A stretch of 64,000 bases of DNA from Bacillus halotolerans (GTDB lineage: Bacteria; Bacillota; Bacilli; Bacillales; Bacillaceae). Shown here piece by piece: positions 1-11,207 of this stretch. The notes beneath the pieces were generated by a model. The model was given only the letters and a program-made list of their open reading frames with translations. It searched no databases and had not been told where the DNA came from. The stretch covers positions 456,958 to 520,957 of the forward strand of contig NZ_LPVF01000012.1 of the NCBI RefSeq assembly GCF_001517105.1. The letters run 5' to 3'. A program made the position numbers and the translations under genes. The stretch's first letter is position 1. Every line of letters begins with the position of its first letter.

Positions 1-614
1 ACTGCAAAAAGCGCTGCTTGTGTGCGGTCCGCCAGCTCAAGCTTTGCTAAAAGATTAGACACATGGGTTTTTACTGTTTTTTCTGAAATAAACAACGATG
101 CTGCGATTTCTTTATTGCTTTTTCCGCAAGCAATTTCGTTTAGCACATCTCTTTCCCGCCGGGTTAATTGATAAAATTTTTCTTTTTCCGGTTCATTCTG
201 TTTTTTCATATGTGTCAGGACATGGGGCATAATAGCTGAAGACAGCATATATTCGCCTGAATCAACCTGTCTCAGTGTTTTCACCAATTCCTCCGGCTCC
301 GTATCCTTTAGCTGATACGCCTTCGCTCCTACCTGAAGCGCAGGGATGACATGCTCCTGGTCAGAGTAGCTCGTCAGCACGACGATATGGACACCGGGAA
401 ATTGCTGTACTGCTTTTTTTGTTGCTGCTATTCCATCCATATCCGGCATCGACAGATCCATCAGAACGAGATCAGGCTTTGTTTCTTCGATGACACGGAG
501 GGCCTCACTTCCGGTTGCCGCTTCTCCGACAACTTCAATATCGTCCTTGGTGGCAAAGAAAAAACGAAGTCCCTTCCGGACAACATGGTGATCATCCGCT
601 ATTACAATTCTCAT
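1..614 (-). CDS. yhcZ: NarL/LuxR-type response regulator (partial, C-terminal end cut by window)
   Basis: Response regulator partner of the kinase YhcY. The N-terminal receiver domain starts MRIVIADDHH and has the phospho-acceptor Asp in DLVLMDLSMPDMDG (about residue 53) and a late Lys in QLKD. A LuxR-type HTH follows (LTRRERDVLNEIACGKSNKE, then SEKTVKTHVSNLLAKL, about residues 145-195). The gene runs off the left edge, so the last few residues are missing. Its ATG overlaps the yhcY stop (ATGA), implying translational coupling. Regulated targets cannot be read from this sequence. Confidence 0.93.
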   Translation of the reverse strand, partial: MRIVIADDHHVVRKGLRFFFATKDDIEVVGEAATGSEALRVIEETKPDLVLMDLSMPDMDGIAATKKAVQQFPGVHIVVLTSYSDQEHVIPALQVGAKAYQLKDTEPEELVKTLRQVDSGEYMLSSAIMPHVLTHMKKQNEPEKEKFYQLTRRERDVLNEIACGKSNKEIAASLFISEKTVKTHVSNLLAKLELADRTQAALFA

Positions 615-1762
615 CTCACTGTTCTTCCTTTCTGATTGGTAAGCGGAAGCCTGACAGACAGCTTCGTGCCAGCTCCAAGCTCTGACTCAATGAAAAATTC
701 CGCGCCGGCTTTTTCTGCCCGCTCTTTCATTCCTTTGATGCCAAGTGAAGGCAGTCCGTCGTGCGCTTCATAACGAAATCCTGCCCCATGATCGATAATA
801 TCCAGGGCTGCATAGGACGAAGAAGCAGTAATTCTGACATATGCCGTATCAGTCCCGGCATGCTTTTTGCAATTATTGAGGGCTTCCTGCACGACACGCC
901 ACAGCATATGCTCCTCTTCATCACGAAGGTCCGGACATCCTTTTTGTGTAAAGACGACATTCAATCCGATCAGAGTGCCGTAGCTTTTAATGGCTTCAGC
1001 CAGCCCTTTTTCCAATCCTCCGGGGCGAAGCTGCCAAATTAAGGACTTCATTTCAGCCAGCGCGTCCTGCGTTAACGTTTGAATAAAATCAATCATTTGC
1101 TGCAGGGTCTCTTCTTGTGTTAATGTCTTTGCCGCTTTTGCTGTTAAACTGACGGAAAACAGCATCTGGTTGACTGAATCATGCAGCTCCTGAGCGAGAC
1201 GGTTCCGCTCCATTAAAAGAGCGTTTTTTTGTTTGTATTCAGCAAGCCTCATCCGCTGTAGCGCCGTTCCGATCTGAAAAGCAACTGCCTCCAGCAAATG
1301 AAGCTCCTCCTCATCAAAAAGTGTCTTTCCGGCCGCCGCCACATTTAATAAACCAAACCGTCTGTCTCCATCTTCTAAGGGAACGGTTGCATGATGCGTA
1401 ATCCCTTCTGTGTCAAAACAATGCAGCTCTTCAGCTGATTCTATGCGTTTACAGTTCATAATATTGGCTGCTTTTCTAAGTCCGCCGTTATTGAATTTCG
1501 TCAGGCAATAGCACTCCCCTTCACACATCAGCACTTTTTCCCTCCTGCTTAAAGCAGGCGGCAGGTATGCGTCTGCCGCTAATGTATAGGAACCGTCCTC
1601 TTCAATGAGAAAGATCCATCCAGACTGAAGATTCGTTAAGCTCAGCAATTCTTTTAACACTTCATTCAGCGTTGCTTTGACATCGTGTCCTTGATTCAAA
1701 GTCTCGGCAATGGTTTTCAGCGTTCTTAATTTTTCCACCCTCGGTTTGGTCACGTCTCTCAC
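611..1762 (-). CDS. yhcY: Cytosolic sensor histidine kinase (GAF + HisKA_3)
   Basis: Sensor kinase of the YhcY-YhcZ two-component system, 383 residues. There is no membrane segment. An N-terminal GAF-like sensor region (about residues 15-170) is followed by the NarL-class H-box RNRLAQELHDSVNQMLFSV with the phospho-acceptor His, and a C-terminal ATPase with the N box (EALNNCKKHA) and G boxes (DHGAGF, LGIKGMKERAEKAGA). The architecture fits a soluble sensor of an internal signal; the signal itself is unknown. It overlaps the response regulator start by 3 bases. Confidence 0.93.
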   Translation of the reverse strand: MRDVTKPRVEKLRTLKTIAETLNQGHDVKATLNEVLKELLSLTNLQSGWIFLIEEDGSYTLAADAYLPPALSRREKVLMCEGECYCLTKFNNGGLRKAANIMNCKRIESAEELHCFDTEGITHHATVPLEDGDRRFGLLNVAAAGKTLFDEEELHLLEAVAFQIGTALQRMRLAEYKQKNALLMERNRLAQELHDSVNQMLFSVSLTAKAAKTLTQEETLQQMIDFIQTLTQDALAEMKSLIWQLRPGGLEKGLAEAIKSYGTLIGLNVVFTQKGCPDLRDEEEHMLWRVVQEALNNCKKHAGTDTAYVRITASSSYAALDIIDHGAGFRYEAHDGLPSLGIKGMKERAEKAGAEFFIESELGAGTKLSVRLPLTNQKGRTVR

Positions 1763-1860
1763 TCCGACTATGGTTATTATCTAAGATTATACCAGTTTTT
1801 TGAATATTGTTACTTCACATGAAGGATGATTTTCTTTCAGACTTTTGGATGAGAAATAGA

Positions 1861-1897
1861 AAAAAGCTGGATCACATTGCGTGATCCAGCTTTTTTC
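1861..1897 (-). terminator. Terminator downstream of pgcA
   Basis: A perfect stem, AAAAAGCTGGATCAC pairing with GTGATCCAGCTTTTT around a 5-base loop, sits just after the pgcA stop. A/T runs on both sides let it work in both directions. Confidence 0.85.
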
Positions 1898-1900
1898 AAA

Positions 1901-3646
1901 TTATTTTGCTGTTGCTTCGACAATTTCGTCAACTGTCTTCATGACATCGTCAGAAAGTGCGGCAAGACGCTGTTCACTGTCTTGTAGGGATGTTCCTTTT
2001 ACAGCGAAATAAAATTTGACCTTCGGCTCAGTACCAGAAGGACGGAGGCAGAACCAAGATCCGTCTTCCAAGAAATATTTCAATACATTTGATTTTGGCA
2101 GGTCGATGGCTTCTTCTTTATTTTCCGTCAAAACCATCCGTTTGCTTACAGCGTAATCCTCTGCTGAGACAACCTGTTTACCGGCCATTGTTTGCGGCGG
2201 ATTTTGTCTGAAGGAAGCAAGAATCGCTTCAATCTGCTCCGCTCCCTGTTTTCCTTTCAGCGTCAGTGATTTCAGCCCTTCACGGTAAAAACCATATTCT
2301 TTGAAGATATTCATTAACGCTTCGTATAATGACGTTCCTTGTTTCTTATAGAACGCGCAAACCTCAACTGCCAAAAGTGCGGCCTGAATGGCATCCTTGT
2401 CGCGGGCGAAATCTCCGATTAAATAACCATAGCTTTCTTCATATCCGAATTGGAAAGTGTACTGGCCTGAGGCTTCGTATTCTTTAATCTTTTCACCGAT
2501 AAACTTAAAGCCCGTCAGTGTATCAATCGTATCGAGTCCGAATGAAGATGCGACATCGCGGCCGATTTCACTTGTTACGATTGTTTTCAGAACGACGCCA
2601 TTCTCAGGCAGGATTCCTTGTTTTTTCTTTTCAGAAAGCAAATAATGAAGCAGCAGGGCACCGGTTTGGTTTCCTGTCAGCACTGTATATTTGCCTTCAT
2701 CATTTTTCACCGCAATGCCAAGGCGGTCCGCATCCGGATCTGTTGCAATAAGAATATCTGCATTTTGCTCTTCGCCGAGCTTAATAGCGTATTCAAATGC
2801 AGCATGCTCTTCCGGGTTCGGAGATGTTACAGTTGAAAAGTCCGGATCTGGCAGTTCCTGTTCCTTCACGACCGTGATATTTTGATAGCCGAGGGCTTCA
2901 AGTCCGCGTCTGACCGGTTTGTTTGCGGTTCCATGCAGCGGAGTGAAAACCACTTTCACATCCACTTCTCCGGATAACTCAGGGTGAACGGAAATAGATG
3001 TCAGTTTTTCAGTATAGACCTTATCAATCTCTTCACCGATGATCTTTATTAAGCCTTTTTCTTTTAACACTTCTTCATCTTCGACTGTGATTGTCAGTTC
3101 ATTTTCGATGGCGTTTACCTGCTCAATGACGATGTCTGCTTCACGCGGAGGCAGCTGGCCGCCGTCATCACCGTACACTTTGTACCCATTATATTCAGGC
3201 GGGTTATGGCTAGCCGTCACAACAATTCCTCCGTAAGCGTTCAGTTGTCTGACAGCGAATGACAGCTCCGGCGTCGGGCGAAGCTCATCAAATACGTACG
3301 TTTGGATGCCTTGTGCAGCAAGCGTTTTTGCCGCTTCCATCGCAAACTCCGGTGACTTATGGCGGGAATCATACGCAATGACAACGCCCCGTTTTTTCGC
3401 TTCCTCACCCTGCTGCAAGATGTATGCCGCAAATCCCGCTGATGCCTTGCGCACCGTGTAAATATTCATCCGATTCGTACCGGCGCCAATTTCTCCGCGC
3501 ATACCCCCAGTTCCGAATTCAAGGTTTTTATAGAAGCAGTCTTCAAGAGCCTGATCATTCCCCTCTAATTCAGTGAGGAGCTTTTTTAATTCAGGATCTA
3601 AATTTTCTGTCTGTTTCCAGCGTTCATAGCTCTTTCTCCAAGTCAT
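1901..3646 (-). CDS. pgcA: Alpha-phosphoglucomutase
   Basis: Converts glucose-6-phosphate and glucose-1-phosphate, feeding UDP-glucose, teichoic acid and glycolipid synthesis in the cytoplasm. The 581 residues carry the phosphohexomutase signature: active-site Ser in [20 protein letters not shown] (about residue 146), metal loop DPDADRLG (about 310), sugar loop GYEESYG and phosphate loop RPSGTEPK near the C terminus. The ATG has the Shine-Dalgarno TAGGAGG. The gene is flanked by terminators, so it is probably monocistronic. Formerly yhxB/yhxA-region nomenclature; the family call is secure. Confidence 0.95.
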   Translation of the reverse strand: MTWRKSYERWKQTENLDPELKKLLTELEGNDQALEDCFYKNLEFGTGGMRGEIGAGTNRMNIYTVRKASAGFAAYILQQGEEAKKRGVVIAYDSRHKSPEFAMEAAKTLAAQGIQTYVFDELRPTPELSFAVRQLNAYGGIVVTASHNPPEYNGYKVYGDDGGQLPPREADIVIEQVNAIENELTITVEDEEVLKEKGLIKIIGEEIDKVYTEKLTSISVHPELSGEVDVKVVFTPLHGTANKPVRRGLEALGYQNITVVKEQELPDPDFSTVTSPNPEEHAAFEYAIKLGEEQNADILIATDPDADRLGIAVKNDEGKYTVLTGNQTGALLLHYLLSEKKKQGILPENGVVLKTIVTSEIGRDVASSFGLDTIDTLTGFKFIGEKIKEYEASGQYTFQFGYEESYGYLIGDFARDKDAIQAALLAVEVCAFYKKQGTSLYEALMNIFKEYGFYREGLKSLTLKGKQGAEQIEAILASFRQNPPQTMAGKQVVSAEDYAVSKRMVLTENKEEAIDLPKSNVLKYFLEDGSWFCLRPSGTEPKVKFYFAVKGTSLQDSEQRLAALSDDVMKTVDEIVEATAK

Positions 3647-3749
3647 AATTCGTCCTCCTATGTATCAGCCATATGCCATTATTTTAATATGAAGAGAGCG
3701 TCTCTGTCACTTGATATCTTGAGATCTGACGCTTTCTGGCTCATAAAAG

Positions 3750-3778
3750 AAAAAACGGGCTGCAGACAGCCCGTTATT
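3750..3778 (-). terminator. Terminator of glpD
   Basis: The stem AACGGGCTG/CAGCCCGTT lies directly after the glpD stop and is followed, on the minus strand, by a T-rich run (TTTTTTC). Confidence 0.85.
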
Positions 3779-3779
3779 T

Positions 3780-5444
3780 TTATTGTTCGACCGGTACAAC
3801 CGCATCGTGTAATAGCTTGTTAAGGTTTTCTGTATGTTTGTTTTGCGTCTGCTCATCCCACTGGAATCGCTCGCTCATAAAATCAATAACGGCGTCTTTA
3901 TATGTTTTTACCCAATTGATATCAAAAAATAAACGTCCCGTTCTGCGGACAAAGAAGTCAGCAGGCGTTGCAGTCAATTCTTCTTCAATGCTGTATTCTG
4001 CCTCGGCAAGGATATGAACCGGGATATTTCGCTTCACAGCCTCGTCTTTCAGTGCCTCGACCCGATTAAAGACACGCTCTACGTTGGAGCCGTATCTGAT
4101 AGCCAGCTGTTTCGCATCCTTTTCTGATAAGCCGGCCGCAATGCCTTCTTTCGTTTTCGCCGTCACGAAGGATGCAAGGTTTTTAGAACCGCCGACGTGC
4201 CCGCCTGAAATCGGCATGTTTTTCGTTTTGCATGGGCCGAAATCCTTTTCGCCTTCCTCTTTTAATCGATCACGAACAAGGTCGACAATGTGCTCCGCCA
4301 TTTTTCTGTACCCGGTCAGCTTACCGCCGGCAATAGTAATCAAGCCTGAATCTGACGTCCAAATTTCATCTTTGCGTGAAATCTCGGAAGGGTCCTTTCC
4401 TTCTTCATGAATGAGCGGACGCAGGCCAGCCCAGCTTGATTCGATATCATCCGCTTTCATATTCAGTTCCGGGAACATGTAATTGATTGAATTGATGACG
4501 TAATCGCGATCCTCAGTTGTCATGCGCGGATGCTCCAAGGCCTCTTTGTAAACAGTATCGGTTGTGCCCACGTATGTTTTGCCTTCACGAGGAATAGCAA
4601 ACACCATGCGGCCGTCCGGTGTATCAAAATATACCGCTTGTTTCAAAGGAAAGACAGATTGGTCAAATACAAGGTGAATACCTTTTGTATGCTGAAGGTG
4701 CTTTCCGTTTTTAGAATGGTCTTTTTCTCTGAGCTGGTCTACCCAAGGGCCTGTCGCATTGACGATTTTTTTCGCGTATACTTTATATTCTTTTTTCGTC
4801 AAAACGTCTTCAATTAATACACCGACTGCTTTGCCTTTTTCATAAAGGAGTTCTTTTACTTTGGAATAATTCACAGGCTCTGCCCCGAATTTGACCGCTT
4901 CCTTCATGACCTCTATTGTCAGTCTCGCATCGTCAGTGCGGTATTCAACATAGTAGCCGCCGCCTTTTAAACCGTCTTTTTTCACCAAAGGCTCTTTTTG
5001 CAGCGTTTCTTTTGCTGAAAGCATGCTTCTGCGTTCTGATTTTTTTACGCCGGCTAAGAAGTCATAAACTCTTAAACCGATAGAGGTTGTGAATGAGCCG
5101 AATGTGCCGCCTTTATGAAACGGAAGCAGCATCCATTCCGGTGTGGTAACGTGCGGGCCGTTTTCATAGACAATCGCCCGCTCTTTCCCTACCTCAGCGA
5201 CCATTTTCACTTCAAATTGTTTTAAATAGCGCAATCCGCCATGAACCAATTTTGTTGATCTGCTTGATGTTCCAGCCGCGAAATCCTGCATTTCGCTGAG
5301 TGCGACCTTCATGCCCCTTGATGCCGCGTCAAGAGCTGTACCAGCTCCTGTAATTCCTCCTCCGATGATAAATAGATCATATTTTTTTTTCGTCATGTCT
5401 GTCAGCATGCGATCCCGCTCAAGACTTGAAAATTGATTTTTCAT
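3780..5444 (-). CDS. glpD: Aerobic glycerol-3-phosphate dehydrogenase (FAD)
   Basis: Oxidises glycerol-3-phosphate to dihydroxyacetone phosphate and passes electrons to the respiratory quinone pool at the inner face of the membrane. The 554 residues begin with an FAD-binding Rossmann motif, [20 protein letters not shown] (about residues 22-41), then the family motif [21 protein letters not shown] second dehydrogenase-type segment VGTTDTVY and the C-terminal DAO_C region follow. The start has AAGGAGG. It is transcribed apart from glpFK, from its own leader with a GlpP-type terminator. Confidence 0.96.
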   Translation of the reverse strand: MKNQFSSLERDRMLTDMTKKKYDLFIIGGGITGAGTALDAASRGMKVALSEMQDFAAGTSSRSTKLVHGGLRYLKQFEVKMVAEVGKERAIVYENGPHVTTPEWMLLPFHKGGTFGSFTTSIGLRVYDFLAGVKKSERRSMLSAKETLQKEPLVKKDGLKGGGYYVEYRTDDARLTIEVMKEAVKFGAEPVNYSKVKELLYEKGKAVGVLIEDVLTKKEYKVYAKKIVNATGPWVDQLREKDHSKNGKHLQHTKGIHLVFDQSVFPLKQAVYFDTPDGRMVFAIPREGKTYVGTTDTVYKEALEHPRMTTEDRDYVINSINYMFPELNMKADDIESSWAGLRPLIHEEGKDPSEISRKDEIWTSDSGLITIAGGKLTGYRKMAEHIVDLVRDRLKEEGEKDFGPCKTKNMPISGGHVGGSKNLASFVTAKTKEGIAAGLSEKDAKQLAIRYGSNVERVFNRVEALKDEAVKRNIPVHILAEAEYSIEEELTATPADFFVRRTGRLFFDINWVKTYKDAVIDFMSERFQWDEQTQNKHTENLNKLLHDAVVPVEQ

Positions 5445-5486
5445 TATTACGTTTCCTCCTTGTTGTCACGGTAAGTAAATAGAAAA

Positions 5487-5537
5487 AGAGACCACAACAG
5501 CCAAAGTGCATGTTCACACTTTGGTGCTGTGGTCTCT
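5487..5537 (-). promoter_or_regulatory. glpD leader terminator, GlpP antitermination target
   Basis: A long inverted repeat, AGAGACCACAACAGCCAAAGTG against CACTTTGGTGCTGTGGTCTCT, lies in the untranslated leader about 45 bases before the glpD start codon. In B. subtilis GlpP with glycerol-3-phosphate binds such leaders and allows read-through. The similar element before glpF shares the ACCACAACA core. Confidence 0.85.
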
Positions 5538-5572
5538 CCTCATCTCAGGACCGTTCTTATTAACTTGTAACC

Positions 5573-5578
5573 ATTATA
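5573..5578 (-). promoter_or_regulatory. Probable -10 box of the glpD promoter
   Basis: The minus strand reads TATAAT here, about 35 bases upstream of the leader hairpin. The matching -35 region is poor (AT-rich, no TTGACA), so the assignment is tentative. Confidence 0.45.
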
Positions 5579-5591
5579 ACATACTCTTATT

Positions 5592-7100
<1,509 letters not shown>

Positions 7101-7925
7101 TTAAATATATTTTGAATTTGATAGTGTTTGAGCTGCATGTTTTTTCGTATAGCCATAGAGTCCTAACAATACCACAACCAATACAACGCTTACAATCCAG
7201 AAACTGCTTGTAATCTGCCCCTGAAACGCGGCGCTGTAAAATACACCGCCGAATGATCCGCCCAAAATCGGGCCGGCAACAGGAACCCATGCGTACTTCC
7301 AGTTTGATGAGCCTTTCCCCGGAATCGGCAGAAGTGCGTGGGCAATCCGCGGACCTAAGTCGCGGGCGGGATTAATTGCATATCCCGTGGTTCCTCCAAG
7401 AGAAATACCGATAGCAACGATGAGAAAACCGACGATTAAAGGGTTAAGTCCCTCTGTAAACTCATTTGCCCCAATCGCCAAAATTCCAAGCACAAGGACA
7501 AATGTCCCAATAACCTCACTTAAAACGTTTGCAAACGTATGCGGAATGCTGGGTCCGGTTGAAAAAACACCCAGCTTGGCAGCGGAATCATCGGTAGACT
7601 TCCAATGCGGCAGGTAATGCAGGTAAACAATTACCGCACCGATCATTGCACCGATCATTTGCGCCGCAATGTAAACCGGAACCTCTTTCCACGGAAAATC
7701 ACCAACAAAAGCAAATGCTATCGTTAACGCGGGATTGAGATGGGCGCCGCTGATGCCGCCGACCGCATAAGCGGCCATTGCCACACCTAATCCCCATCCA
7801 AATACAACAACAATCCAGCCAGATTGATATGAAAGCGATTTCTTCAAATTGACTCCTGCACAAACACCTGCGCCAAAAATAACAAGCAGCATCGTACCGA
7901 TTAGTTCTCCCCAAAATGCTGTCAT
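7101..7925 (-). CDS. glpF: Glycerol uptake facilitator (aquaglyceroporin)
   Basis: Six-helix MIP-family channel, 274 residues, for passive glycerol entry through the cytoplasmic membrane. Both half-helix NPA motifs are present: SGAHLNPALT near residue 65 and INPARDLGPR near residue 190; the latter has the Asp after NPAR typical of glycerol-conducting members. It is the first gene of the glpFK operon and follows a GlpP-type leader terminator and a promoter with a cre-like site. Confidence 0.96.
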   Translation of the reverse strand: MTAFWGELIGTMLLVIFGAGVCAGVNLKKSLSYQSGWIVVVFGWGLGVAMAAYAVGGISGAHLNPALTIAFAFVGDFPWKEVPVYIAAQMIGAMIGAVIVYLHYLPHWKSTDDSAAKLGVFSTGPSIPHTFANVLSEVIGTFVLVLGILAIGANEFTEGLNPLIVGFLIVAIGISLGGTTGYAINPARDLGPRIAHALLPIPGKGSSNWKYAWVPVAGPILGGSFGGVFYSAAFQGQITSSFWIVSVVLVVVLLGLYGYTKKHAAQTLSNSKYI

Positions 7926-7976
7926 AGATAATTCCTCCTAAGGTTGCGATTAAGAAGTATGATAGAGAATAAAAAA

Positions 7977-8033
7977 ACCACAACAAACCGCTTTACGGAT
8001 GTATAACTTTTACCGTAAAGAGCTGCTGTGGGT
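7977..8033 (-). promoter_or_regulatory. glpFK leader terminator, GlpP antitermination target
   Basis: An inverted repeat pairs ACCACAAC..ACCGCTTTACGG with CCGTAAAG..GCTGCTGTGGGT in the leader between the promoter and glpF, followed by a minus-strand T run. It resembles the glpD leader element, including the ACCACAACA core, so GlpP-dependent antitermination is expected. Confidence 0.82.
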
Positions 8034-8070
8034 CTCCGGATTCTCCATCACATTGTATTAACCTAGTGCA

Positions 8071-8099
8071 ATTGTATCAGCGGATGAAAGCGGTGTCAA
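8071..8099 (-). promoter_or_regulatory. SigA promoter of glpFK with overlapping cre-like site
   Basis: On the minus strand TTGACA (8094-8099), 17 bases, then TACAAT (8071-8076) form a near-consensus promoter. The segment TGACACCGCTTTCA (8085-8098) fits the CcpA cre consensus at 12 of 14 positions, suggesting catabolite repression. The promoter overlaps the last codons of glpP. Confidence 0.8.
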
Positions 8100-8671
8100 T
8101 CACTTTCTGTCAAAAAGTTTTCATATTTTTTCCATAATTTGGTGTTAGATGTGGTAACAGCAACGGCACCAGCTTTCAGTGCCTGTTCTACATCTTGTTC
8201 TGTGCGGATGAAACCTCCCGCAAAGATAGGGATACCTGTTTTCTCTTTAATTTCCTGAATAAGTGACGGCACGATGCCCGGCAGCACTTCAATGAAGTCA
8301 GGCTTATGCTTGCCGACAAACTCCATGCTTTTTTCCATTGCGCTTGTATCAAGCAGAAACAAACGCTGGATTGCATAGATTTTCTTCTGCTTCGCTTTTG
8401 CAATCACGTTTGATCTTGTTGAGATAATCCCCGCTGGCTTGATATCCTGGCAGATGAATTCCGCTCCGTATTCATCATGTTTGATCCCTTGAATTAAATC
8501 GACATGCACCATCATCTTCTTCCCGTGCTTTTGCGCCTCTCTGATCACGCCCTTTAATTGTCCGAGATGAATATCAAGTATCACGCCGTACGAAAACGAG
8601 CTGTTTAAAAACTCATCAAATTGCTTCATATTGCGAATAGCCGGTAAAATAGGCTGGTTGTGAAAACTCAT
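8096..8671 (-). CDS. glpP: Glycerol-3-phosphate-responsive antiterminator
   Basis: RNA-binding regulator of the glp regulon, 191 residues with a TIM-barrel-like fold. Recognisable segments are [36 protein letters not shown] and the phosphate-binding end [14 protein letters not shown] followed by [15 protein letters not shown] chose the ATG at 8671 because AAAGGAG lies 7-8 bases upstream; a longer reading begins inside that site. It follows yhxA by 30 bases and may be cotranscribed with it. Confidence 0.94.
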   Translation of the reverse strand: MSFHNQPILPAIRNMKQFDEFLNSSFSYGVILDIHLGQLKGVIREAQKHGKKMMVHVDLIQGIKHDEYGAEFICQDIKPAGIISTRSNVIAKAKQKKIYAIQRLFLLDTSAMEKSMEFVGKHKPDFIEVLPGIVPSLIQEIKEKTGIPIFAGGFIRTEQDVEQALKAGAVAVTTSNTKLWKKYENFLTESD

Positions 8672-8701
8672 AGTGTGCTCCTTTAACAAATCACTTTTGT
8701 A

Positions 8702-10054
8702 TCAAATCGTCAGTATGCTTTCCTTCACCGTTTTTACGATAAATGCAAGGTCTTCTTCTGTCAGACAAAATGGCGGGGCGAGCTGAATGACATTGTTATA
8801 TCCGGCGACTGTATCGCCGTTTTTGCCGATGATCAGCCCTTTCTCTTTGCATGCCGTAACCACTTGGTTCACTTGGTCAGCGCCAGCCGGCTCTTTAGTC
8901 AGCTTATCTTTGACAAGTTCGATTCCGACCAGCAGCCCTTTTCCCCTTACATCCCCTACTGCAGGGTGTTCTCTCAACGACTGAAGCTCACCTAAAAGCT
9001 TTGCTCCGAGATCGCGGGATCGCTGAATCAGCTGTTCATCCTCCATAATTTGCAGGTTTTTCAAAGCCAATGCGCAGGCTGCCGGGCTGCCGCCGAATGT
9101 GTTGACGTGGCGGAAACGGTCATAAGGAGCTTCTCCTTGGTATGCTTCAAAAATCTCCCGTTTAACCGCGGTCGCTGACAATGGCAGATACGCGCTTGTA
9201 ATCCCTTTCGCCATTGTAATGATATCGGGCTTCACGCCGTAGTGCATAAATCCGAACGGCTCGCCAGTCCGCCCAAATCCGCAGATGACTTCGTCACAAA
9301 TCAGCAGGGCGCCGTGCCGGCGGCAGATTTCCTCCACTTTCTTCATATATCCGTCCGGCGGCATTAAAATGCCTCCGCCAGTAATAATGGGCTCCATAAT
9401 GACACCGGCAATCGTTTCGTTTAATTCCCATGTCATGATGCGGTCAATTTCATTTGCGCTCTCTAATGAATTGGCGTCCTCAGGATTTCGGTAGACATCA
9501 GGCGGGGCGGCGTGCAGAAATCCTTGGCTTAACGGTTCATATTTATATTTCCGCTGTGCCTGGCCGGTGGCAGAGAGCGCTCCCAACGTATTGCCGTGAT
9601 AGGCTCTATATCTAGAGATGAATTTATAACGGCTGTGGTCACCGTTTTCCAGATGGTACTGGCGAGCGATCTTAAAAGCGGTTTCATTTGCTTCCGATCC
9701 GCTGTTGGAAAAGAAAATCACATAATCGCCGCCAAGCCACTCATTCAGCTTCTCCGCCAAGTGAATCGCAGGTGCGTGACTTTGCGTTAACGGGTAATAC
9801 GGCAGTTCCTTTAATTGTTCATAGGCAGCCTCCGCAAGCTCTTTTCTGCCGTAACCAATATTAACGCACCACAAACCGGACATCGCATCAAGATAGCGGC
9901 GTCCGTCTATATCAGTCACCCAGGCTCCTTCCGCCTTTTGGGCAATCAGACTGTCCGCTTGATGCGCTCCCTTCATAGCATGCCACACGAATTGCTCATC
10001 CTTTTGCTTTAATCCCTGATTTTGCTGAATGTTTCCCATACCCATCATCTCCAT
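8702..10054 (-). CDS. yhxA: Class-III PLP-dependent aminotransferase
   Basis: About 450 residues, related to DAPA/omega-amino acid pyruvate aminotransferases. Visible features are the PLP-phosphate GSEANETAFKIARQYH region, the Asp motif LLICDEVICGFGRTG, and the PLP lysine in TMAKGITSAYLPLSA (about residue 283). The natural substrate is unknown. The exact start is uncertain: several ATGs are crowded at 10020-10069 and none has a strong ribosome site; a TTG at 10069 is also possible. Confidence 0.88.
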   Translation of the reverse strand: MEMMGMGNIQQNQGLKQKDEQFVWHAMKGAHQADSLIAQKAEGAWVTDIDGRRYLDAMSGLWCVNIGYGRKELAEAAYEQLKELPYYPLTQSHAPAIHLAEKLNEWLGGDYVIFFSNSGSEANETAFKIARQYHLENGDHSRYKFISRYRAYHGNTLGALSATGQAQRKYKYEPLSQGFLHAAPPDVYRNPEDANSLESANEIDRIMTWELNETIAGVIMEPIITGGGILMPPDGYMKKVEEICRRHGALLICDEVICGFGRTGEPFGFMHYGVKPDIITMAKGITSAYLPLSATAVKREIFEAYQGEAPYDRFRHVNTFGGSPAACALALKNLQIMEDEQLIQRSRDLGAKLLGELQSLREHPAVGDVRGKGLLVGIELVKDKLTKEPAGADQVNQVVTACKEKGLIIGKNGDTVAGYNNVIQLAPPFCLTEEDLAFIVKTVKESILTI

Positions 10055-10179
10055 TTCATTAGCGTTCAATAAATAAATTGAAACAGACCTTCTCTTATGT
10101 GAAGTCTAGGTGATGATTTCCCTGACTTCAATATAAAGCCAGACGACAAAGGAGTCAATAAACCGCCGGGTAATTAAAA

Positions 10180-10212
10180 CATCCTCTTTCATCAAGAAGA
10201 AAGAGGATGCAG
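10180..10212 (-). terminator. Hairpin overlapping the end of the AEC carrier gene
   Basis: CATCCTCTTTC pairs with GAAAGAGGATG around a short loop; the stop codon lies inside it. The T run is short (TTTTAATT), so termination may be weak. Confidence 0.55.
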
Positions 10213-11106
10213 CATCCAGAGCAGGACCGGCAAAGTGACTATGCTCAGCATTGTGCTGATAAAAGTGGCACTGGAAACGACTTCGGGCCTTGTATTAAAC
10301 TGAACGGCCATTAAGGTCGTATTGGCAGCGGTCGGCATGGCCGCTACGAGGATCATAATTTGCTTCGTCATGTCATCCACAGGCAAAATCAATGTGAAGG
10401 CCAGCGCAATTAACGGTGATACCATCAGCTTCAGCAGCAGAGAATAAGAAATTTTTCTGTATTCAATATTCCTGAAAGAGATCAGCGCAAGCTGCATGCC
10501 AAGAATAATCATGATCGCCGGAATCGTCGCATTTCCGACCAGTTCAATGCCTGTCATTAACTCTTTAGGGACTGAAATATGCATAAGCTGAAGAATTGCG
10601 CCTAAAAGTGCTCCGTACGCCACAGGCATACGGATAACCCGAGTCATCACCGTTTTACATCCGCCTTCCTCCGAACCGCCCTTTGCAGCGTAATACATGC
10701 CGATAGTACTCATAATTAACTGCTGCAGCACCATTAACACAACAGCCGTATCCAGCCCCGCCGTCCCAAACACAAGCAGTACGACAGGCGTGCCGTAATT
10801 GCCGTTATTCATAAAGGCTGATGAGAGAATCATGGCACAGCGATCTTGGTTCGGATACCTATGTAAAAAGGATAAAAAGGAGACCAACAGCACAAGAACC
10901 AGGCATAGACCCAGCACAAAAATAGACAGATACACATAGTCCATCGTCAGCTCGTTTGAATAAAACGTATCAAAAGCCAAAAAAGGAGACATTAAATATA
11001 AGGACATTTTGGACAGTGTCTGAATATCAAAACCAAGTGTTTTCTGTCCGATATAACCAATTGCGAAGATTCCGAAAACAGGGACTAAAACAAGCAGAAA
11101 CTCCAT
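10192..11106 (-). CDS. AEC (auxin efflux carrier) family transporter
   Basis: A 304-residue integral membrane protein of the AEC/bile-arsenite-riboflavin carrier superfamily with about ten hydrophobic helices. The two halves carry typical broken-helix motifs, AFMNNGNYGTPVV (first half) and AAMPTAANTTLMAVQFN (second half). Such proteins export or import organic anions; the substrate is unknown. The ATG at 11106 has AGAAGGTG upstream; the longer reading has none. As I remember the 168 map, yhxA and yhcX are neighbours without this gene, so it may be strain-variable. Confidence 0.85.
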   Translation of the reverse strand: MEFLLVLVPVFGIFAIGYIGQKTLGFDIQTLSKMSLYLMSPFLAFDTFYSNELTMDYVYLSIFVLGLCLVLVLLVSFLSFLHRYPNQDRCAMILSSAFMNNGNYGTPVVLLVFGTAGLDTAVVLMVLQQLIMSTIGMYYAAKGGSEEGGCKTVMTRVIRMPVAYGALLGAILQLMHISVPKELMTGIELVGNATIPAIMIILGMQLALISFRNIEYRKISYSLLLKLMVSPLIALAFTLILPVDDMTKQIMILVAAMPTAANTTLMAVQFNTRPEVVSSATFISTMLSIVTLPVLLWMLHPLSS

Positions 11107-11174
11107 AAGGCACCTTCTTTTCCGATGTACACACATTAAATTCTATTTTAAAGAAAGCATGGCAGAGTTTTTTT

Positions 11175-11203
11175 AAAAAAACCCGCCAATTCAGGCGGGT
11201 TTC
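11175..11203 (-). terminator. Terminator of yhcX
   Basis: AAACCCGCC/GGCGGGTTT stem just after the stop, followed on the minus strand by a long T run. Confidence 0.88.
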
Positions 11204-11207
11204 CGGA

